Assembly: GCA_950022295.1 (NCBI GenBank)
Contig: OX465600.1
Location: 227,809,782-227,873,781, forward strand
Direction: 5' to 3'
Length of the DNA: 64,000 nt
Origin: Bromus sterilis
Taxonomy: Eukaryota; Streptophyta; Magnoliopsida; Poales; Poaceae
The position numbers and the translations under genes were made by a program. Shown here piece after piece: positions 32,689 to 43,946 of the stretch (position 1 is the first letter of the stretch; each line of letters opens with the position of its first letter). The notes beneath the pieces are model-generated. The model was given only the letters and a program-made list of their open reading frames with translations, ran no database searches and was not told the DNA's origin.

Positions 32689-35600
32689 CTCCGCCTCGTT
32701 CCGGCAGCCGCCACCGCACTTCGGCCAGCCGGCACGGCCGCCGCCAACCCAGGTCCTCCTGCGCCCCTCTCCTCCTTCCCTTGCGCCTCCCTCACCTCCT
32801 CCCTCTTCTCTCCCTACAGCAACCAGGAGGCAGGCCGCCGCCGCCATGAATGCCCGACGGCGCGAGCTCGAACCGTCGCCCGATGTGCTCGGCGCAGGAC
32901 CCCTCGTCGCCACCCGGACCGGATCCGATCGATGCACCCTCGTTCCCGCCAATCCCGGCTGCAGCCGGCCTCCTGAGACTCGCCGGAGCCGCGCCCTGCG
33001 CCGGCAACCGTCACGGCGGCGCCCCCGCTAGCTCGTGCAGGATGAACCAGCCGACCACCTGCAACCTTCGCCTGGGCCGCACCCTCGCATGGGTCGTTGC
33101 CCTTCGGCCCACCTCCAGAGCCTCCACGGCCCAACGCACCTCCCTTCGCTCCGGGCGCTGCCCAGCTAACCCCTGCCCAGCGCGAGATGGGCTCGGCCCA
33201 CTGCGTGAGCAGCGCCCCTTTTTTTTTGCTGCAGTTCGACTTGAGCCTGGCCCAACAGTAGCAGATTCGGCCCGTTAGACGTTTTTTTTTGGTTTACTTA
33301 AATTTGCATATTGCGTTATATTTTTGCGATGCCCGTATCTTTTTGCTCGTAGCTCGGATCGCGACGCTTTAAACATGAAAATTGCTTAGAATTTTGTGTA
33401 GAGTAATAAAATGTGCTTTGTTGCCATGTTGGACCTTGTTTACATGTTGTTTTACTGCTAATTACAACCCTTTCCACTGTAATTGTAATCTGCCATAACT
33501 TTTAACCGTTGCTCTGTTTAAAATGTTCTTTATATGTAACTTGACTAGAATTGCATGTAGATTGTGATTTTTCTGCCCTTGCTTGCTAATAAAAATAATA
33601 AAATTATGTTTAGGGCAAAAAAATACCAAATGCAATAAATATCGTGGGGTCCGTAATAGTTGCCATGTATAGGTTTTACCCCCCACTTAAAGTGACTAGT
33701 ATAGATAGTGTCCTTATGCTTCACCTCTTGTCATGTTTGTGTACTATGCCATGCTTGAGTGAGATGCCATGTTAATAACCTTTGCTCACCTTGTGTAGCT
33801 AAACAACTCGAACCATCGTAAAACATGCGGTATCGTCGTGTGTGACGAGTACTCCACTTAACATGTTAGTAACCGCTCTCAACGGTAGGTGCGATGTCTC
33901 GTGTTGCCTTTATTGTTGATGCTTGCTCGTGTTTGCCTCGTAGTAATAGATGCTTACTCATTGATTGCTTTCCAGTGTTTACCGTCCTATGTGCTTCCAC
34001 GGGTACCTCTCGGAGGCGATGTGAGCTTGCGATCAAGTACACCTTTGGAACCCGACTTATCAACAGGCAAGGACTATACATTTCTTATGATCCATTCTAT
34101 TTCAACCAGCGGTTTGCATGCTAGTCTAGGTTAGGTTCGATGTTTGATCCTACCACATGTTTACAACCTCTTTCAAACCGATACAGCCATGTCCCTTCCC
34201 AGCAAACCATGTACTGCTATGTTACTATTGCTCGTTGCTCAGCCCCTGCTTAGTATGCATGCTTAGGATGCTACGATGTTACCTCCTGTTACTCCTTGGT
34301 TTGGGATATCACATTATTATTATAGTTATGGATGATATGATTATTATAATGTTGACTTAATTCGACGAAGGATGGAAGGTCTAGGCTATCCCGCCCCGAC
34401 GCTTTGTTCCATTCGAGTCACCTAGGGTTCCGGGTATTGGTTTTAAGACTGAGCGTGCCTAACCGCGTGTGGGATTTTATGGGGTCCCCTCTTCTTACCT
34501 ACCTAGCTTCAAACATTTCTAGTGGTGGCCCAAACTGATTTTACCATTTGAAAACCGTGTGTGTGTCTGTCGGGTAGCTCCTGGCAGATATTATTTAAAA
34601 CAACTTGGGCAAGCGGAGACATGGTTTCTTTGTTGGTCCACACATGGAAGCTAGGGGGCTGCCCACAGCTATTTGGGTAGCTAACCCGACCTCGTCCAGA
34701 CGGTAGAGGCCGATTCGAGAGCGCGGCCGGCTTTTGAGTTGGATGTCGACTCACCGGGGGCCACCCAGATTTGTGCGTTGTTAGTTAGAGGGACCTGTCG
34801 TTCCGGATCTCTTGGGACTAAATCATAAAATGGTTGCCTATCATGGGTAGCAACTGAGAGAGATGGGCGTGCGTGCGGAGCCTTGTAATGGGCAGTTGGT
34901 ACACCCCTGCAGGGTTAAATATTTTCGAGAAGCCGTGTCCACGGTTATGGACGACTTGAGACCTACTCCTTGTTCATAGACAACAACAACTGAGATAATA
35001 TTAATATAACTTAATCAACGTGTGTTTGCCTTGAATGCTTCTTCTTCGTCGGGATGCGAAGAGGAGGACAAGGATAGGATAGGTGTTATGATTGCGTAAG
35101 CAGTTGATAGCAAGACTTGTTGGAGGCGATTCCTCATCGAATGCTTGGCTTCTTATCTTACTCTCTAGATCATTAGCCACTTCATAAATGCTAGTGCGGT
35201 AGCAACCTCACCACTTACCCCATCCTTACCGTAAACTACTAGTTGTCCTAGAATGACGACTGATGAAGTCCTTGCTGGGTCAGATGAACACTACAGTTTG
35301 ATGCTGAGTACTTCTGTACTCATGATACTACCCCAAACTCTTTTCAGGGTTCTTGATCGACAACAGGTATGGTGATCGACGTTTCACGTGGAGACTCGAC
35401 GACGACTAGTTAGGCGGATCCCGGCGGAGGGACTGGACCCGTGTGGTTATGGGGATCGATGTTTTTCTCTTTGCCTGTAGGCATTTGATTCTAGTATGTA
35501 CTCAGACATGTATCTTTCGTTGTTGTACTGTATTAAGGCAGTTGTATCCCGATTGTATGAGATGTTGTATCCTTGTATCTGTAATGTTGTGATATCATGT

Positions 35601-35717
35601 TGGAAATCCGGGGCATATGGCTACGTCATATGTCGCGGTGGGACCGATATGTGCTTCATCCCCGGATCTGGATGGGAACATCTAGATCTGGAACAGTACC
35701 GCATATCGGGCCTTACA
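32689..35717 (+). repeat. Element B 3' LTR, second piece
   Basis: Resumes B after A. The first 550 bp are very GC-rich, with an open frame continuing from ATG 25491, a CTCTCCCTACAG acceptor-like site near 32808-32820 and several GGCCCA motifs (33108-33270). From 33280 on it is AT-rich and non-coding and matches 21780-24219. It ends CCTTACA at 35717. Confidence 0.85.
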
Positions 35718-35722
35718 CGAAC
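35718..35722 (+). repeat. Right target-site duplication of element B (CGAAC)
   Basis: One mismatch from GGAAC at 6133-6137. Element E's 3' region continues directly with CTTCACACTATAG. Confidence 0.8.
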
Positions 35723-36430
35723 CTTCACACTATAGAACTTGGTTTGTATATTCCAATGATGAGCCTCCTCAAACGAGCTCTAGGTCTTCTTGAGCAAGCA
35801 AGTTGGATGCACCCCCACTAGTTCCCTTGCAGAGCTTTTAGCTCACATGTGCATCCGTTGCATGGCAATCCCTATTCCTCACATCATATCTATCATATGT
35901 CGTTCTCTCGCCTATGATTGTCCTCATTGATGTGAGCCTTTCACACCTTTTTGTCTTCCTCCTCCACCTTCTTTCTGTTTCGCCTTTTAGGTGTCAACTT
36001 TCTTGCTCACGCTCATCCATTGCATGAGTGCTCAAAATATAAAAAGGGAGTGGATCAGTTTGACTTGTACCTGACTAGTGGTCTGGGGACGAGTCCTGAT
36101 AAGAATCCAAAGGAGACCAAGTGTGAAACTTTAGTAGATATAGTTCTCAACAAAAAAGGTTTGCTCTCTTTTTCCCAGTCCCCTTCTTGCATGCAAATAC
36201 CAACTGGAGACATTCGAGTCATGGACAGCGAGAGCTCTTGCACCCTTTGTTCTTTTGTTGCTTGTGTCAATGCTAATATAGACTCTTGCTTGTTAAGAAT
36301 TGAATTGAATTGCATGCTTTAATTGCTTTACTTAAAAGTCCTTATATGGTTGTGTGGCATGTCGCCACAGAAAATATGCTTGTTATCATTTGCCTACTCG
36401 AGGTCGAGCAGGAATTAAGCTTGGGGATGT
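35723..36430 (+). mobile_element. Element E: 3' non-coding internal region, part 2
   Basis: Continues 6137 and aligns with 985-1695 of J. It includes the pyrimidine-rich splice-acceptor-like site followed by the shared sense ORF (35951-36322), and ends in AAGCTTGGGGATGT at the LTR border. Confidence 0.85.
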
Positions 36431-37909
36431 CGATACGTCCCAAACGTATCTATAATTTCTGCTTGCTCCATGCATGATTTGTGTGACTTTTCCATGTTTT
36501 GCTTGAACTTTCATACACTTTTTCTCATATTTGGACTAACCTATTAACTCAGTGCACCCAGTTGCCAGTTCCTGTTTTCTGCTGTTTTGTATTTCAGGTT
36601 TTCTGGCCATTAAAAGTGCTCCAAAAATTCCAGAAAAATTATATAAAAAATTAGCGTCACGGAAGCTTTCGGAATAACCAAGACACAGAAGGAGGGCCAC
36701 CACCAGGGGCCCAAGAGGGCAGGTGGCGCGGCCCCCCCTAGGGCGTGCCGCCTTCTCTCCTGGCTACCTGGTGGCCCCTTCGGTGCCCCCTTTGTCCAAT
36801 ATTTAGCCCCCACGTAGGAAACCCCTAAGATCGATCTATTATTCCTGAACTCCTCTCTGTATTGCTGCCGCCTCCGTTTCAAGATCGGGGCTGCCAGGAG
36901 AAGCTGCCCCCGCACCCTGCAGGATGGAGGAACCACCTCCGGGAGTCCATCCACCTCCATGGACGTCTCCCGTATCTGCCGTGAGTGGTCCCCCTTGGAC
37001 CATGGGTCCATGACCAGTAGCTATGTGATGTTCTCCTCCCCTCTTTGTGCATCCACTTTCGAGACCTCGTGAGCTACCTCACATGATCGAGGCACCTTTG
37101 TAATTTTCTATGTTGTTATGCTGAGTTTGCTGGGATCTGATGGATTATGAGACAATGTTCAGATTGTGATGAGTAATATATTTGAGTTCTTGAGTAAATT
37201 CTTGCAAGTTATCCGTTGTCGTATTTTACTTTGGCCAAATGATTTGTTGCAACTCCAAGAGAGAGCATTATGCTTGATTGTGGGTTCAGCCTCCTGATGT
37301 CTAGCTTGAGTGACAGAAACATGAGACTAGGGGATGTGTTGTTGCCACCATGGATAAAACAAAGGTGCTTGTACTCGCGGGTGCATGGATTGTTTACTTT
37401 ACGCAAAGTTCTTTTAATGCAGTTTTATGTTGCTTTGAGTTTACACTTTGGGTGGGATTCGCAACTTAATACCAGCGAAATGTTCTGGATAGATAACTCA
37501 AGGTGGATGATTCGTAGTAGATGCAGATGGATTTCGGTCTACTTGCCTTGGCGTACTGCCCATTTATTTTGAGCCTCTTCCTTTCTTTTGTAGCATAGTT
37601 AGCATTGCGGTGCATTTATAATCCTGTCAATTGCCCAGCTGTGATTTTTTTACCTCGCTAGCACTCTTATCGTCTTTTCGGAGGGAGACATCACTAGTGA
37701 AAGTCATGGGACCCCGGTCCATATTTCCACCACTGTTTACACACTCAGTTTACTTTCAGTTCTTACTTTCAGTTGCCACTATTATCTCTTGCGTTGATCC
37801 CTTGTAAACAGCAAGGCCGGAGAAATTGACAACTCCTCTGTACTCGTTGGGAGCAAAGTTATTTTTTGTTGTGTGCAGGTCCAGGTTGAGCGAGCAATCG
37901 GCACCTTGT
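36431..37909 (+). repeat. Element E 3' LTR, first piece
   Basis: Begins CGATACGTCCC (T-to-C at the first base) and aligns with the other family LTRs up to GGCACCTTGT, where solo LTR K interrupts it. It resumes at 39540. Confidence 0.85.
37905..37909 (+). repeat. Left target-site duplication of solo LTR K (CTTGT)
   Basis: CTTGT before K is repeated at 39535-39539 after it. Removing K restores GGCACCTTGTTCACTC, the sequence seen uninterrupted in I (minus strand, near 59120-59135). Confidence 0.9.
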
Positions 37910-39534
37910 TGATACGTCCCAAACGTATCTATAATTTCTGTTTGCTCCATGCATATTTTGTGTGACTTTGCCATGTTTTTCTTGAACTTCCATACACTTT
38001 TGAGCATATTTGGACTAACCTACTAACTCAGTGCACCCAGCTGCCACTTGTTGTTTTCTGCTGTTTTTGTATTTTAGGTTTTCCGGCCATTAAAAGTGCT
38101 CCAAAAATCCGGAAAAATTATATAAAAAATTAGCGACACGGAAGCTGCCGGAATCACCAAGGCAGCGGAGGGGGGCCACCCCAGGGACTCCAGAAGGGTC
38201 CCTGGTGCGGCCCTACCCTGGGTCGCACCAAGCACCCTCCTGGCTGCCCTGTGGGTCCCCTCGAGGCCCCCCTTCACCTATATTTACCCCCAGGGGTGGA
38301 AACCCCTAAGATCGATCTGCCTCTCCCGATCTCTCCTCTGTACCACCACCACCGCCGTTTCAAGATCCGGGCTGCCTGGAGAAGCTGCCCCGGCACCCTG
38401 CCGGAAGGAGGAACCCCCTCCGGGAGACCATCCATAGCCATGGACGCCTCCCGGATGTGCCGTGAGTAGTCCCCCTTGGACCATGGGTCCGTGACCAGTA
38501 GCTATGTGATGTACCTCTCCCCCCTTTGTGCTTCCACTTTCGAGTCCTCGTGAGCTGCCTCACATGATCGAGGCATCTTTGTAATTTCTTCTTTTGCTAT
38601 GCTGAGTTAGCTGGGATCTGATGGATTATGAACTATGTTCAGATTGTGATGAGTAATATATTTGGTTCTTCTCTTTTATATTTGTGGTCTTGAGTAAATT
38701 CTTGCATGTTCTCTGTTTCCGTATTTTACTTTGGCCAAGTATTTTGTTGCAACTCCAAGAGGGAGCGTTATGCTTGATTGTGGGTTCAGCCCCCTGATGT
38801 CTAGCTCGAGTGACAGAAACATGAGACTAGGGGATGTTCTGTTTCCACCAAGGATAAAACAACGGTGCTTGTACCCGCGGGTGCAAGGATTGTTTACTTT
38901 ACGCATTGTTCTTTTAATGCAGTTGTCTGTTGCTTTGAGTTCACACTTTGGGTGGGATTCACAACTTAATACCAGCGAGGTGTTCTGGATAGGCATCTCA
39001 AGGTGGACAATTCGTAGTAGATGAAGTTGGATTTCGTTCTACTTACCTTGGCGTACTGCCCATTGCTTCTGAGCCCTTCCTTTCTTTGTAGCATAGTTAG
39101 CATTGCGGTGCCTTCATAATCCTGTCAATTTCCCAGCTGTAATTTGTTTACCTTGTTAGTTTCTTTATCGTCTTTTGGGAGAGAGACATCACTAGTGAAC
39201 ATCACAGGACCCCGGTCCATATTCCATCATTGTTTACACCTACAATTTACTTTCAGTATTTACTTTCAGTTACCACTACTATTATCTCTTGCGTTGATCC
39301 TTTGTAAACAGCAAGGCCGGAGGAATTGACAACTCCTCTGTACTCGTTGGGAGCAAAGTTACTTGTTGTGTGTGCAGGTCCACGTCAAGCGCCGTGACAC
39401 CTTCTTGTATCTCCGCGAGTCCTACTGGTTCGATAACCTTGGTATCTTCACCGAGGGAAATTTGCTGCTATGCTACATCAAACCTTCCACTTGGGGTAAC
39501 CAACGAGGGGCGAGTTATTACCCGACCTTCATCA
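37910..39534 (+). mobile_element. Solo LTR K (TGATACG family)
   Basis: A single 1,625-bp LTR, TGATACGTCCC…TTCATCA, with perfect CTTGT flanks and no internal domain. It arose by LTR-LTR recombination that deleted the rest of the element. Its 3' terminal module (CGAGTTATTACCCG) differs from those of A, E and F, so it is a separate subfamily. Confidence 0.9.
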
Positions 39535-39539
39535 CTTGT

Positions 39540-39685
39540 TCACTCTACCACCTCCTTGTATCTCTGCGAGTCCAACGGGAGACAAACCTTGGTATCTTTG
39601 CCGAGGGAAATTTGCTGCTATCTACATCCAACCTTCCACTTGGGTAACCAACAAGGAGAGTTGCACTAGTCAACTCTTGTCATCA
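39540..39685 (+). repeat. Element E 3' LTR, second piece
   Basis: Completes E's 3' LTR and ends at CATCA (39685). The following CCCCC may be the target duplication within H, whose left part would lie outside the window. Confidence 0.75.
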
Positions 39686-40921
39686 CCCCCTCACTAGGCG
39701 GGTCCCTGGCGCGGACTAGGGTGGAGCCGTGCCACCTGGACGCCTGGTCCGGTGCCCCCCTGGTGCCCCCCTTCCGCCTATATTTAGCCCTCGATGTGAA
39801 AACCCTCGAGAGGCCCTCCGTTACATGTTTTTCACCACTGTTCTGCCGCCACCGCAATTCCAATCTCGGATCGCCAGATGAACCTGTCTCGGCACCCTGC
39901 CGGAGGGAGGATTGATCACCGGGAGCTTCTCCACCACCATGAGCGCTTCCTGGATGTGTTGTGAGTAGTCTCCTTTGACCATGGGTCCATGACCAATAGC
40001 TAGATGATGTCTTCTCTCCAATCTTGTGCCTCAATTCTTAGCCCTTGTGAGCCGCCCTACATGATCAAGGCATCAATGTATTGGTTTCTGTGTTGCTATG
40101 CTGTGTTTGCTGGGATTCGATTGATTATGAGATTATGTTCAGATTGTGATGAGTAGTATATTTGGTTTTCCTCTTATGTTTTAGTTCTTGAGTATTCTTG
40201 CATGTTCTTCGTTGCTTTTTATTGTTTTGGCCAAGTATTAGAACGTAACTCCAAGAGTGAGCGTTATGCATGATTGTGGGTTCATGCCTCCCCAATGTCT
40301 AACTTGAGTGATAGAATCATGAGACTAGGGGATGTGTTGTTGCCACCAAGGAGAAAACAATGCTGCTTGCAACTTTGGTTGCAAGGATTGTTTACCTTAC
40401 ACATAGTGTGTTAATACAGTTGTCTGTTACTTTGATCCTACAGTTTGGCTGGGGTTCACAACTTAATACCACCGAGATGTTCTGGATAGATATCTCAAGG
40501 TGAATGATTAGTGAGTAGATGTTGATGAATAAACGGTATGCTCGTCTTGGCGTACTGCCCATACGGTTGAGCCTCTAGCTTTCTTATAGCATAGTTAGCA
40601 TTGCGGTTCTTTCATAATTCTGTCAATTGCGCAACTGTAATTTGTTCATCCAGCATAGTTGTTTATCGTATTTTGGGAGAGAGACATTACTAGTGAACAT
40701 CATGGGACCCTGGTCCATATTTCCACCATTGTTTACACCTTTAATCTTTACTGCTCTTATTTACTTTATGTTGCAATCACCACTACTATTTCCACTTGTG
40801 TTTTGATCCTTTGTAAACAACAAGACCGGAGAGATTGACAACCTCTCTGTAATCGTTGGCAGCAAAGTTATTTGTTGCTGTGTGCAGGTCCAGGTCAAGT
40901 GAGTAATTTCTATTCAGACAA
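39686..40921 (+). repeat. Truncated TGATACG-family LTR H
   Basis: Aligns with LTR positions from the GGTCCCTGGCGCGG block to the GTGCAGGTCCAGG block. It lacks about the first 270 bp (probably split off by the insertion of J/E) and the last few hundred bp. It is more diverged than the other LTRs, so probably older. No gene. Confidence 0.75.
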
Positions 40922-41292
40922 TGCTGAAAGGGCATGCGCCCTCATGTTTGGTTTTGGTAATTGATGACAATCTCTATGGACTAATGGTTTGCTTGAGTTA
41001 TACTTTAAGGTTTATCCATAGGAAATGCTTGAAGATCATATGTTGGCTTCAAGGTTGAAATGAGAAGATTATGTGATGACCAAGGTGGTATTCATGGAGT
41101 TATCCAAAGATTGGTCATGTGTGAGTTGAGTATGTCGCAAGCATGTCTTGAAGAATAAGAGTGTGTGAACATTCATGTTTACCTTTAAGACATCATCTGA
41201 ATGAAAAGTGCTAAGAGTGGAAACAAGTTGATCAACACACAAAGCATTGAAGATGTACCCTATGGGATCATGTGATCTCATAGTATGGTAAG
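40922..41292 (+). repeat. Element G, left piece (unclassified LTR-like sequence)
   Basis: Begins TGCTGAAAGGGCATGCGCCC and is split by element F at a GTAAG site; the rest is at 56982-58991. It resembles a common Triticeae LTR-type repeat from memory of style only. No ORF of note. The last five bases (41288-41292, GTAAG) are F's left target duplication. Confidence 0.55.
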
Positions 41293-42955
41293 TGATACGT
41301 CCCAAACGTATCTATAATTTCTGCTTGCTCCATGCATGTTTTGGGTGATATTGCTATGCTTTTGATGCACTTTCATACTCATTTGATCATATTTGGACTA
41401 ACCTATTAACTCAGTGCACCAGAGTGCCAGTTCCTATTTTCTGTTGTTTTTGTATTTCAGGTTTTCCCATTACTTAAAGTGCCCAATAAATTCCGAGAAA
41501 GATATATAAAAAATCAGCGTGAAGGAACCTTCCAGAATCACCAAAGGAGAGACAGAGGGGGACCTCCAGGAGCCCAGGCGGCCTCTCGGCGCGACCCCAC
41601 CCTAGGTCGCGCCCAGGGGGCGTCTGGGGCCCCTGGGTGGCCCCTGTCTCCCCCCTTCGGCCTATATTTACACCTCCTTCCAAAAACCCTCAAAGCATAA
41701 CCCTTTTTGCGATCTCCCTTCTGTTCTTCCGCCGCCGCCATTTCAAGATCGGGGCTTCCGCGAGACCCTGTCCTGGCACCCTGTCGGAGAGAGGATTGAC
41801 CTCCGGGAGATTCTCCATCGCCATGGATGCTTCCCGGATGAGCCGTGAGTAGTCCACCTTGGACCATGGTCCGTGATCAGTAGCTATGTGATGTTTTGTC
41901 TCCTCCCTTGTGCCTCAATTCTTAGTCCTTGTGAGCTTCCCTACATAATCAAGGCACTTATGTAATCTCTGTTGTTGCTATGTTGATTTTGCTAGGATCT
42001 GATGGATTATAAGACTATGTTCAGATTGTGATTGAGTAATATATTTGGTTCTTCTCCTTTTATATTTGTGTTCTTGAGTAATTCTTGCATGTTCTCCGTT
42101 GCTTTTTGTTACTTTGGCCAAGTAGTAGATTGGACCTCCAAAAGGGAGCATTATGCTTGATTGTGGGTTAATGCCCCCTGATGACTAGCTTGAGTGACAG
42201 AAACATGAGTCTAGGGGATGTGATGTTGCCACCATGGGGAAAACAATGGTGCTTGTACTCGCGGGTGCAATGATTGTTTACTTTACGCAAAGTTCTTTTA
42301 ATGCAGTTGTCTGCTGCTTTGGGTTTACACTTTGGGTGGGGCTCGCAACTTAATACTAGTGAGATGTTCTGGATAGATATCTCAAGGTGGATGATTAGTA
42401 GTAGATGCAGATGGATTTCGTTCTACTTGCCATGGCGTTCTGCCCATAGTTTTGAGCCCCTTCCTTTCTTTTGTAGCATAGTTAGCATTGGTTTTCGCCC
42501 GTAATCCTGTCAATTGCCCAGCTGTAATTTGTTTACCTTGCATAGTTGTCTTATCATTTTTTGGGAGAGAGACATCACTAGTGAACTTCACGAGACCCCG
42601 GTACATATTTTCACCACTGTTTAGACCCTAAATTTACTTCATGTTTTACTTTCTAGTTGCAGTTACTATTATCTTTCTCTCTTGCATTGATCATTTGTAA
42701 ACAGCATGGCCGAAGGGATTGAAAACCCCTCTGTACTCATTGGGAGAAAATTTACTTGTTGTGTCTGCAGGTCCACGTCAACTCCGTAGCCAGAAGCAAA
42801 TCTCTGGCGCCGTTGGCACCTACTTGTATCTCTCCGAGTCCGCCGGAGACAAACCTTGGTATCTTTGCCGAGTGAAATTTGCCGCTACGCTACATCTCAA
42901 CCTTCCACTTGGGGTAACAAACGAGGGGCGAGAAGTTATCTTCCTCACCGCATGA
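41293..42955 (+). repeat. Element F 5' LTR
   Basis: TGATACGTCCC…CCGCATGA, where the 3' LTR ends CCGCATCA. It contains a TATATTTA box near 41662. Near its end is a TCTCTGGCGCCGTTGGCACC segment (about 42801-42821) that looks like a primer site although the real one lies after the LTR. Confidence 0.85.
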
Positions 42956-42965
42956 AGAAAATTTC

Positions 42966-42983
42966 TGGAGCCGTTCCCGGGGA
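42966..42983 (+). other. Primer-binding site of element F (mutated)
   Basis: TGGAGCCGTTCCCGGGGA, two differences from the TGGCGCCGTTGCCGGGGA of A, ten bases after the LTR end. Confidence 0.75.
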
Positions 42984-43124
42984 CTCCAGTCTACAAGATA
43001 GGGGAGTTGCACGCTATATTTTATCTTTGCTTTTTAGTCTTGTTAGTTTACCTTTTAGTTTTTGCTTTTGTGTCCTTTACAAAAAATACCAAAAAATTTG
43101 GTTACCTTGCTAGTGGTTGTCATT

Positions 43125-43946
43125 ATGTCTGGCCCTTTTTCCCTTGGTGAGGCAGTAGTGCTCACCTTTAAACAAAGAGGTGGTGAAAGTCTGAAAGATG
43201 CTTGGTATAGAATTATTGATTCTCAAAATAGAGCCACCAAGAAGCAATCCACCACTATCCTGCTTAGAAACTTTTATGTTGGAATCACTTTTTGGATTAG
43301 GTTTGTTCTAGACACTGCTATCAATGGTAATTTCATAGAAGCCCTAGTTTGGGAAGCTCTTAATGTTATGGAAAATCTTGTTGGAAACCTCCCTATTATT
43401 AGCATACAAGAGGACATTACTCTAGATCACATTATGAAAAACTTGAAAATATAGAGCTAGAAATGCCAAGCATTAGTAAAATAAATGAGGTAGACCGTAG
43501 GATTCAAGGGAATTTGAATAGACTTGATAGATCCATGCATCAAATTTTCAAAACTTTAGAGACCATCAAATCCCATGACTTGGATCCTTCTAGGATAGAT
43601 AAGATTGAGGAAATCATTGAAACTCTAGGAACTACTTTTTCCTCAATCAAAACCAAAAAGGTAGAAACTCCGACAAGTAAGGAACCTAAGTTCGTTTACG
43701 TTCCTAAAGTTCCTAAACCTAAAATCCAAACACCTATTGTCAAAGGAGTTGAAACTGTGAAGACATTGGAGGAGATACCTCTCGTGAATAGGACTAGAAA
43801 TGAAACTCCGATTGATCTTACTACCTTTACTTTTTCCCCTCGAAAGTCTCTTTATTAGGCCTTTATTTGAAATTCCTCTTGAGAGTAGTTGTACTATTCC
43901 AGAACTTTTTGATGATCTCGATGATGGTTCAATTGATACAACTTGA
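43125..43946 (+). pseudogene. Gag-like pseudogene of element F
   Basis: ATG at 43125 opens the same gag-like protein as in A (MSGPFSLGEAVVLTF). A one-base deletion in an A-run near 43438 causes the stop at 43452-43454; the homologous frame resumes at 43463. A one-base insertion near 43838 (CGAAAG for CGAAG) causes a second premature stop at 43856-43858; beyond it the ancestral frame runs to TGA 43944-43946. The second frameshift is shared with element I. The central part is Lys/Glu-rich and coiled-coil-like, the C-terminal part Pro-rich; no zinc knuckle. Confidence 0.7.

Larger units (their letters stand above)
6138..35717 (+). mobile_element. Element B: giant-LTR, non-autonomous gypsy-type retrotransposon (with nested C, D and A)
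   Basis: B starts TGTAAAACC at 6138 and ends CCTTACA at 35717, between 5-bp flanks GGAAC and CGAAC. Without inserts it has about 7.5 kb left: a 5' LTR in two pieces (6138-6648, about 21513-24219), a 602-bp internal domain (24220-24821) and a 3' LTR in two pieces (24822-25506, 32689-35717; about 3.7 kb in total). The internal domain has a primer site TGGTATCAGAGCC but no gag or pol, so B depended on another element's proteins. Its leader and LTR 3' part resemble those of C, pointing to a C-like helper (inference). It resembles the known class of large non-autonomous LTR elements (LARD-type), except that the bulk is in the LTRs. Confidence 0.85.
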
